24,295 nt of DNA from Chara braunii (Eukaryota > Streptophyta > Charophyceae > Charales > Characeae). The stretch spans positions 93,149 to 117,443 of the forward strand of contig BFEA01000024.1 of NCBI GenBank assembly GCA_003427395.1. Reading direction: 5' to 3'. The notes below the pieces were generated by a model that was given only the letters and a program-made list of their open reading frames with translations, ran no database searches and was not told where the DNA came from. Shown here piece after piece: positions 18,381 to 24,295 of the stretch. Both the position numbers and the translations under genes were made by a program. Numbering within the stretch: the first letter of the stretch is position 1; every line of letters begins with the position of its first letter.

Positions 18381-18728
18381 CTAAGTCGAATTGAATGGAG
18401 AAAAAATGAAGAAGAAGATGTTGACGGAACTATTGAGGAATCAACTTATGTTGATAATTTCCTGGATGAAAAGGATGATGAGGATTATAAAGCACCAAGT
18501 TCCTATAAGTGGAGTTTATGGCCTGAAGAAAGACATAGCTGGGGAGAAATCCCTGATGCCTATGTCTATGAATCAATTCTTGAAAAAGAAGAAGAAGAAG
18601 AACCAAATGATTGGTACGCAAGAGTTAATGTTGCAGCTGTAGCAGCCCATGAGACGGGAGAAAGCTCCGGTTCAAAGAGTGAAGAAGAAGGTGAGAAGAA
18701 AGAGGAAGAGACATCATTCATTTTTTAA
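18381..18728 (+). pseudogene. acidic linker between RNase H and integrase
   Basis: Part of the open frame 18321-18728, which is in frame with the integrase after one TAA (18726-18728). It is dominated by Glu/Asp/Lys/Ser runs (NEEEDVDGT, EKDDEDYKAP, LEKEEEEEPNDW, SKSEEEGEKKEEET) with a few aromatic patches (YKWSLWPEERHSW). It is probably a disordered tether. It is longer and more acidic than the short linker I would expect in Ty3/gypsy pol. Confidence 0.65.
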
Positions 18729-18740
18729 GAATACGATGAA

Positions 18741-20051
18741 ATGTACCAAGAGATTGGAAAGAAAATGGAAAAGGAGCAGTTGAAGGAATATTATTGCAAA
18801 AATTCAAGGAAAAAGTTCAGACTAAAGCGAGGTCACCTCTTCGTAGATGGCAAGAGAGGACTGCCTCCATTAAGAGTGGTCTGTGGAAAAGAAAGACAAC
18901 TGGGGATAATTGCTGCTCTACACGAGGGGGTTGTTGGTGGTCATAGAGTTGCTGAAGCAACCTACTCTAAAACAGTTAAACTCTACTTCTGGCCTGGCAT
19001 GAGAGACATGATTTACAGATTCTGTAAGTCATGTGTGCTATGTCAGAAGAGATCTACTACAAGGATGGTTGAGCCCTTATTCCCTACTATCTTGGTAGAA
19101 CCAAGCAGCAGAGTTCATTTGGATCTCATCACCATGTCATTAGGCAGAGGAGGGATGAGATACATATTGAACATGAAAGATAATTTTTCTGGCTATGTTG
19201 AAGCAAAGGCTATGAGGAGGAGGAAGACAGTCGAGCAAGTGGCTGACTGAATAGAGGAAGTCTATCTCCGATATCCCTTCATCAGAGAGTTTGTCTCTGA
19301 CAGAGGATCTGAATTAAAAAATGAGATTGTAAGAAGAACCACTCCCAAGCTGGACGTCAGAATTCGATATATAACTACTTATCACCCTCAAGCAAACGCG
19401 CCGGTCGAGAGAGGTCACAGAACTCTAAAAGATTCATTGGCAAAATGGTGTGAAGGGAACCTCAGTAACTAGCCAAAGGTACTGAGAACTGCACTTTATG
19501 CTGACAACATTACTGTCAAGAGAACCACTGGTTATGCTCCATTCACTCTGTGGTATGGTCGATATGCTACTTTGCCTATTGAAAGTATAGTCAGGACATG
19601 GTCAAGTCAAGAGAGTGACAGAGACTATTTTATTTCAGAGCTTCTTCAGATAAGAATGAAACAGATATCAGAGGTTGACCAGGCTGTAATGGATGCCGCA
19701 GAGAGAATGACAACCAGCAGACTGTCAGATCAAGAGAGATGGAACAAAAAGAGATACATAAGGAAGGAGAAACTAAAAGTTGGTGACATTGTTCCCCTAT
19801 TCAACATTTATCTTGAGACTTGGTGAACTAAACGATTGGAGCCCAGATGGCTTGGTCCCTACAGAATTACAGGTGAAGCAGAAGGCAAAGTCTATGAGAT
19901 ATTAGAGATGGATGCCTCAAGGGTTCATGGCATGGTATCAAGGTCAAAACTTTGAAAGTTTATCTTTAGAGACCCTGACCTGGTCCCTACAATGACCTCA
20001 AAGAAAGGAAAGAAGAATCAATCATCCAGTAAGAGAGCTGCTTCAGAAAAT
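18741..20051 (+). pseudogene. pol: integrase (HHCC, DDX35E, GPY) with stop codons
   Basis: One frame, interrupted by TGA 19248, TAG 19470, TGA 19824 and TGA 19953. From ATG 18741: the HHCC zinc-binding domain has His 61, His 68, Cys 98 and Cys 101 (CKSCVLCQ). The catalytic core has Asp 128 (VHLDL), Asp 187 (VSDRG) and Glu 223 (NAPVERGH). The D to E spacing is exactly 35, the DDX35E signature of retroviral-type integrases. The TAG at 19470 replaces the residue after Asn in a place where related integrases have Trp. The C-terminal GPY module (RWLGPYRI) is at about 19845-19865. No chromodomain is visible. The protein inserts the element cDNA into nuclear DNA; here all catalytic residues remain but the frame is broken. 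Confidence 0.88.
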
Positions 20052-20054
20052 TAA

Positions 20055-20279
20055 GAAAAGTATAACGAGACAGAAAGGTACAGCAAAGACAAGAAACTTC
20101 AACAGACTTTGACTACTCTTACATTGTCAATTCAGTATGTCAATTTTCAGCATGTCAGATTTTTACACGAGAGACTGGAGAGAGACTTTTCAGATGATCT
20201 GTATTCGTTTCTACATCTGAATGGTTTTCTTATTTCTGCAAGTAATAGAGCCAACGAGATCGAAGTGTCATTGATGTGA
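20055..20279 (+). pseudogene. C-terminal extension of pol, helical
   Basis: The integrase frame meets TAA at 20052-20054 and then stays open for another 74 codons to TGA 20277-20279. The extension is charged and probably helical (ETERYSKDKKLQQTL, FLHERLERDFSDDLYSFL). Either the TAA is the true end of pol and this is chance, or the TAA is another decay mutation and pol was about 75 residues longer. Uncertain. Confidence 0.35.
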
Positions 20280-20465
20280 AGTCACAGTTGATGTACGAGT
20301 ATCAAATCCCTGAGTGGGGAACGACTGTAAGATGCAGTTGCAGTGAGAAAAGTGATGAGAGATTATCCTTCTGAGAACTAATGCAGTATCAAGTTTAGAG
20401 AACTCGTGGCTGTGACACATCAAACAGAAACCAGTATTAATTTCTCGTGACTAAGAGAAAAGTTT
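20280..20465. other. 3' non-coding region, nothing recognised
   Basis: A short stretch between the end of the pol frame and the first 3' tandem repeat, without an ORF or structural signal I can support. Confidence 0.5.
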
Positions 20466-20648
20466 GACAGGCATAAAGAAGTTCAACTCTACTTGACTAG
20501 AGAGTTGTCAGTGGAGGGACTTCGTGTCTTCTAACTGAGTTGCTTGTTCAAGAAGAGATATCAGGAAGATAGACATAAAAGAAGTTCAGCATTGCTTGAC
20601 CAAGAGAGTTGTCTGCTTGGGAACTTCGTGTTTCTTGACTAAGATGCC
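20466..20648 (+). repeat. ~102-bp tandem repeat, two diverged units
   Basis: Units start near 20466 and 20568. Shared blocks are CATAAAGAAGTTCA, a GAGAGTTGTC segment and ACTTCGTGT. They are diverged by substitutions and small indels, and non-coding. Tandem repeats 3' of pol are common in large plant Ty3/gypsy elements. Confidence 0.7.
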
Positions 20649-20910
20649 TATCTCCAGTCTCAGATGAGGGAAGAGATCTCTCCAGGATCAACACTTTGTA
20701 CTCCCTGAGACAGAAGGGAGGTCTCTGGGAAATGCATTGTCGGTTGTTGCTTGTTTCTGTTTAGTGGCTCTTGAGATTGAAGGCACGTTTCTTGAGAAAT
20801 GTTTGTTCTGTTATCTGGGGCATGGACTGTTGGACTGTGGGTATGAGATGGCTGCTTGGTTGTCTGTGCCTGGATTTTCTTCTCTAACCTAAAGATGTAT
20901 TGATTGTCGG

Positions 20911-21455
20911 GGCTAGCCAGAGCCTTACCGCAGTAGGTTGCAATCTGGCGGGGTTAGCGGGTCCCCAACGTGAGTGTCGAATTCCGTAGTTGACTGAGAC
21001 TAGGACCTCGGGAGTCTGGCCTGTGAGGTCAAAAGGGGTCGGCTGGAACCCTACCGCAGTCAGAGGATGCAATCCAGTGAGGTTCACCAGAGTCTGGAAC
21101 TGTAGTTAGACCGGGTTCCACGTTCAAAAATCTGGGCGGGGCAGCCAGCACCCTAGGCCAAAAACTGGTGGGTGAGCCGGTCCCCGACCACAATGGTCAA
21201 ATTCGGGTATGGGACAGTCTGATTGACGGAAGGTCTACTGTCATGGGGTGACCAGACCCGCTATAGTCTGGGTGTCCTGGCGAGAGTGCCAAAGGGCTGC
21301 CATACTCGGGTAGTGGGTATGCTGGTTCTGACCTAGAGACAGGTTAAAGGGGTCGTCAAGACAAATGGTCTGATTGGTCATGGCCTGAGGTGGACCGAAT
21401 AAGGTATGTTAGACTGACGGGAGGTCTATCATTCCTGGTCAGTGGTGGGCCAAAA
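20911..21455 (+). repeat. degenerate G-rich repeat array in 3' region
   Basis: Similar segments begin near 20911 (GGCTAGCC), 21041 (GGCTGG) and 21140 (GCAGCCAGCACCCTA), sharing TACCGCAGT, a TGCAATC block, and GGTCCCC followed by a TCGAATTC-like block. Two further related segments around GACGGAAGGTCTA (about 21224) and GACGGGAGGTCTA (about 21416) extend the array. Period is irregular (100-190 bp). Non-coding. Confidence 0.55.
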
Positions 21456-21677
21456 CCAAAGCAATCAATAACTCTTGGGTGTGAAGAACTGTCTTGTAAT
21501 GTCTATTAAATTGTTCTTTTATCATTTTGTTATTGTATTATTTTATTTTGGGTTTTATCTTGTTACTTGTTGCTTGGCTGTTAATTGTTGGGGAACTTGT
21601 TTGTTGGGAACACAGTCTGTTGTCTGTGGAACTCGTTGTTTTGAAGGTATATAAAGATTTACTTGAAGTTCCCAGAC
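21456..21677. other. T-rich spacer, no gene
   Basis: The plus strand is T-rich (TTATTTTATTTTGGG and similar). The 67-aa plus frame at 21527-21730 is hydrophobic because of the T-richness, overlaps the next repeat, and is not supported. Confidence 0.5.
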
Positions 21678-21678
21678 C

Positions 21679-21850
21679 AGAGAAAAGAAAAGGGGTTTGG
21701 TATCCCCTTTCTTTTTATATGAGAAGTTGAGGAAACGCCTCACTCAAATGAGAGAAAGAGAATAGGGTTTGGTATCCACTGAGTTGCTTGAGAAGCTGAG
21801 AAGATATCTCACTCAAGCCAGACAATAGGAAAAGGGTTTGGTATGCCCTA
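21679..21850 (+). repeat. ~70-bp tandem repeat with purine (PPT-like) tracts
   Basis: Three purine tracts, each followed by TTTGGTATCC or TTTGGTATGCC, occur at 21679-21695, 21750-21767 and 21821-21836, spaced about 71 and 69 bp. The spacer also repeats (GAGAAGTTGAGGAAACG, GAGAAGCTGAGAAGATA; CTCACTCAA). The first tract, GAGAAAAGAAAAGGGG, looks like a polypurine tract that primes plus-strand DNA just before a 3' LTR. No LTR start resembling TGTCGC follows any of them. Confidence 0.65.
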
Positions 21851-22167
21851 TCCCCAGCATGACAGACAAAATGAGTTTCACGAGCACTGAGACCAGATTG
21901 ACAATATCTTCGACCTTGCTGTCAAGATGAAGGATGAGGTAACTCTTCTGCTGTGAAAATTCAGACAGGACTTGACTTCAGAACGGCAAAAGGTCTAAGC
22001 CAGCAGCAAATGAGAATGTGAAGAATAATCCTTCTTTAATTTATTTGGTGGCCGGCGAGCGGCTTGGTTCACAAGGAACCTGCATCCTCAGCCTCAAGGT
22101 ATTCAAACTCTTAAGCCATGGACGCTATGAAGTGAAACATGAGCAGAAGTCTTAAGAGAAAACAAAT
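21851..22167. other. no gene seen
   Basis: Sequence between the end of the 3' repeats and the minus-strand ORF. One plus frame gives phrases that look protein-like, but its stop density is no lower than expected by chance. Confidence 0.45.
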
Positions 22168-22638
22168 TCAGAAACCCGAGAGGAAGTCAAACTTATACAG
22201 GATATAGAAGACAACAATGAACTCAACCTGAAGTAAGACGAGAAGAAAGAAAATGCAAGAAAGAGTACAATTATTAGTATGAGAAGAAAAGGAGATCGTG
22301 CATGGGATGGCGGATGATGGAACAGGCACCAGGGCCCTGCTTGTAGTGGGAGTGGTGGGGGCTCTGGGAGTATATGGAGGGGAAGAAGTGTTGGGCGCTC
22401 CGTAGCGTGCCTCAAACTTCTTCTGAAAATACTCCATCCTGTTTGGGGAGGGAGTTCTTTCATACCATGTAGCAAACGAGTGGCGAGGATAAGATCTTGG
22501 GTGAGCACCATAGCCTCGCGGGTCATCCGCCTCCTCCTTCGAACTATACTCGCATCGTGCACGAGCAGGTGGCTCCTCACGGGCCTTTCCTCCTCTACCA
22601 CCTCTTCCTCTACCCTGCCCCCTACGTGCTTCAGGCAT
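22168..22638 (-). CDS. Arg/Gly-rich ORF, possible first exon or gag-like start
   Basis: ATG at 22638 has a good context (TTCACCATGCC) and opens 156 codons. Residues 1-20 are an RG-rich stretch (RRGQGRGRGGRGGKAREE), like RNA-binding RGG boxes or retroelement Gag basic starts. Then follow a charged Pro/Tyr region (DDPRGYGAHPRSYPRH), WYERTPSPNRMEYFQKKFEARYG, and a Ser/Thr/Pro linker. The last third is abruptly hydrophobic and Phe/Leu/Cys-rich. That part coincides with a pyrimidine-rich tract holding TACTAAT (22273-22279) and a CTTACTTCAG acceptor (AG at 22228-22229), so it is more likely intron than protein. The donor is not certain; a GT near 22340 is one option. A TATA box lies about 325 bp upstream. 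Identity unknown: a host gene exon or a minus-strand retroelement. Confidence 0.45.
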   Translation of the reverse strand: MPEARRGQGRGRGGRGGKAREEPPARARCEYSSKEEADDPRGYGAHPRSYPRHSFATWYERTPSPNRMEYFQKKFEARYGAPNTSSPPYTPRAPTTPTTSRALVPVPSSAIPCTISFSSHTNNCTLSCIFFLLVLLQVEFIVVFYILYKFDFLSGF

Positions 22639-22960
22639 GGTGAAAACGAGATGGTGGCTAAAAAGAAAAATAAGAGAGACAAAAGGGTGTCGTACTAAGG
22701 ATCGAGACTAAGAAGAACACTGTGAGAGTAAAGGAGGGCTTACTACTGAGAAGAAAAAGAGTACTGCGGTGCAGGAATTGCGAACTGCAAAAGAAGGCAG
22801 AAGAAAATTAATTGCGCAGCTCGCGCTGGTTGCTGCGAGCAGTAAGAAAGAAAAACGCGAGAGCTGTGAGAATGTGAGAGACTGGCTAGCGCAGAGGCTG
22901 CAATACGAACTACACCACGAGTCTCAACGAAAAGGGGTGAGTGTACGGCCAAAAAAGGTG

Positions 22961-22968
22961 ATTTTATA
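22961..22968 (-). promoter_or_regulatory. TATA box upstream of the RG-rich ORF
   Basis: TATAAAAT on the minus strand (context AAGTATAAAATCACC), about 325 bp upstream of the ATG at 22638. The intervening leader is pyrimidine-rich and contains a CTTCTTTTGCAG acceptor-like site. It lies just outside the LTR-like repeat that starts at 23024. Confidence 0.45.
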
Positions 22969-23562
22969 CTTGTCACGCATGCGTTTTGGCCCAGCGGGGA
23001 CGCTGGGCGGGGGGTTGGTATCATGTCGGAGGGCGCTGTGTCCCGGCCCTCCGCTGGCACCGAGGACCTGCTCGAGTACTCTCGCGGGGTAGTCAATACC
23101 TGTCCGAGGGCCTGCTATTTCTACTCGGGAAAACAATGCGTCGAGTGGGTTCTCACTGTGTACTACTAGTGGACTTCTGCGGTACGCCAGTATATTCAAG
23201 AGAAACCTTGCCGCAGGTTGGTCCAGCCGGCACCCTGGCAGAAGGATGGGTGTGTGCAAAAGGGTTCCCATTGGTCCACGCCGGCTCAACGCCTTGCGGT
23301 GAAGCGGAGCGCTGCTGATCTGTGGCTACGATAGCCACCGGGTTCGTTCAGGGACACGAAGGTAGAGGGGTTGGCGCGGTCTCTTCCACTGTGCGCCAAG
23401 TGCCCCTTTGCCAGATTGTGGTTTAAGATGCACGGTGCCCTGGCAATCTTTGTTCGTCGCGCTGATCTGGGGCCTCGTTTCGGTTTTGCGATGAACGAGA
23501 GGTTTTTTTACCACAGCGACGTTTTAATTCCCTCTTTCCTTATTTTCATTACTATCATTGTA

Positions 23563-23634
<72 letters not shown>

Positions 23635-23643
23635 GTTGTTGTT
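23563..23643. repeat. (TTA)n microsatellite, expanded in right copy
   Basis: More than 20 TTA units followed by GTT units, at the same site as the roughly 10-unit tract at 4763-4791. It encodes an artificial Ile run in one frame. Confidence 0.95.
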
Positions 23644-23844
23644 AGTTTTGATTTCCTTTATTTAACCTTCCTCCTCCTGCCATTTCGAAGGATGCGAACG
23701 GTTCGGATTTCATACCCAATTGTGGTCTAGGTGGCTTAGAATGGCCCGACCCTTCGCTTCTCAGTGTCTGACTTGTCTGGCGGAGCGCCTCGTGGTGGGA
23801 CCCCAAAAGGGAGCACCCGCGACCGCTTTGGTAGGAGGCTCATC

Positions 23845-23860
23845 ACCCTCCGTGGAGGGT
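23845..23860. other. conserved short hairpin in right repeat
   Basis: The same ACCCTCC-GT-GGAGGGT hairpin as at 4996-5011, unchanged between copies that differ at many surrounding positions. Confidence 0.5.
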
Positions 23861-24171
23861 CATAAGCCCCCTCCTTGCCATCGGACACGGGTACCTAGTA
23901 GAGGTAGGCCAGTGGTGAGTTTCGTAGGGAAGGGAACGCCAGTCGGCATCCTGTTATGGGACCACTGCGACTAGCCTGCGGTCACTTCACGACTGAGGCA
24001 AGGTGGCTAGTGGCTGATAGCTGAAACCGACGCCGCGACTGTTGGTGTCTTGCGTATATTTTACCTTATTTTATTAACTTAAAATTTATAGAATATTGAA
24101 ATATGGTGTTCTGAAAGTTATTCGAGCCCCCCCCCAGTTCAGAATACAGGGGTCGCGGTAGGAAGCGACCC

Positions 24172-24178
24172 TATAAAA
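24172..24178 (+). promoter_or_regulatory. TATA box in right repeat
   Basis: TATAAAA in the context CGACCCTATAAAAGAAGG, about 1.15 kb into the repeat. The left copy has TATAACA here. This supports a plus-strand promoter in a U3-like region. Confidence 0.5.
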
Positions 24179-24295
24179 GAAGGGGTGGCGAGTCTTTGGT
24201 TGTGAGTGTATAGGCGATTTCCTTGTGTCATGTACTGGTGAGCTGAGACGTGAGGACAGCGGCGAAGGGAGTGTGCGGTAGCTCGGCTGTATGCA

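Larger units (their letters stand above)
9868..21850 (+). mobile_element. decayed Ty3/gypsy LTR retrotransposon, no 3' LTR found
   Basis: Order on the plus strand: 5' LTR with two ORFs (ending about 11475), tRNA-Asp-type PBS, four related accessory ORFs, gag with a CCHC knuckle, aspartic protease (DSGA), reverse transcriptase (YIDD), RNase H, acidic linker, and integrase (HHCC, DDX35E, GPY). Then come a C-terminal extension and a repeat-rich 3' non-coding part with purine tracts. The protease-RT-RNase H-integrase order defines Ty3/gypsy. The 5' boundary is uncertain; the inverted LTR is 1.89 kb, so the true start may be near 9.58 kb, in the poor-quality stretch. Nothing resembling the 9868-11475 LTR occurs downstream, so the 3' LTR is lost, replaced or outside the window. 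Many stops and frameshifts make it non-autonomous. Confidence 0.85.
23024..24295 (+). mobile_element. right copy of long LTR-like direct repeat, cut by window end
   Basis: The same sequence as 4219-5465 in direct orientation, with similarity starting exactly at TGTCGGAGGG. It has a small deletion near 23228, a larger TTA expansion and a deletion near 24053 relative to the left copy. The bases before it (GGTTGGTATCA) do not match the left flank (TGCACGC). If the two are LTRs of one element, everything from about 5.5 to 23.0 kb is its inside, including the Ty3/gypsy element as a nested insertion. If not, they are independent insertions. The sequence beyond 24295 would decide. Confidence 0.65.

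Noticed and set aside
21889-22270. Plus-strand frame with protein-like phrases
   Set aside because: It contains about eight stops in roughly 127 codons, no better than random, and no family motif.
23014-23032. TTGGTATCA resembling the initiator-Met tRNA primer site
   Set aside because: Only about eight bases match, and it lies before the TG terminus of the repeat rather than after an LTR end.

Overview
The window looks like repeat-rich nuclear DNA of a eukaryote, dominated by decayed LTR retrotransposons. I see no convincing single-copy host gene, no rRNA or tRNA gene and no CRISPR array. Indicators are long microsatellites (GA, AT, TTA, ATTG), LTR-type repeats, a Ty3/gypsy gag-pol with a DDX35E integrase, and a primer-binding site matching the 3' end of plant-type tRNA-Asp. 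The host cannot be fixed from the sequence. From memory the mix suggests a large-genome streptophyte alga (Chara-like). The pol proteins also resemble Ty3/gypsy elements of basidiomycete fungi, so a fungal host is not excluded.

Layout. 1-1531: microsatellites and small repeats, no gene. 1532-3422: an inverted, probably solo LTR (termini TGTCGC/GCGACA) carrying two small ORFs, called A and B here. 3423-4218: no gene, one (AT)n tract. 4219 to at least 5465: a long LTR-like repeat starting TGTCGGAGGG with a TATA box, repeated in direct orientation at 23024-24295 (cut by the window edge). 5466-6900: purine-rich sequence with weak ORFs. 6900-9700: low-quality sequence with scattered single Ns and an exact 95-bp duplication around one N.

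From about 9868 to 21850 lies one plus-strand Ty3/gypsy element. Its 5' LTR ends at about 11475 and holds a second, diverged copy of ORFs A and B. After the LTR come a tRNA-Asp-type PBS (11480-11497), four paralogous ORF units related to ORF B (11808-13680), a further broken frame, then gag, protease, reverse transcriptase, RNase H, an acidic linker and integrase (14324-20279). All are broken by stops and frameshifts, many consistent with G:C to A:T decay. The 3' non-coding part (20280-21850) carries three degenerate repeat systems, the last with purine tracts resembling polypurine tracts. No matching 3' LTR is present.

22168-22638 on the minus strand is a separate Arg/Gly-rich ORF with its own TATA box and a possible intron, directly next to the right-hand LTR-like repeat.

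The most unusual content is the ORF-B family: at least five related units on the plus strand (one inside the LTR, four between PBS and gag) and a sixth in the inverted LTR. I do not recognise the domain. The set looks like an accessory gene family amplified inside a retrotransposon lineage.
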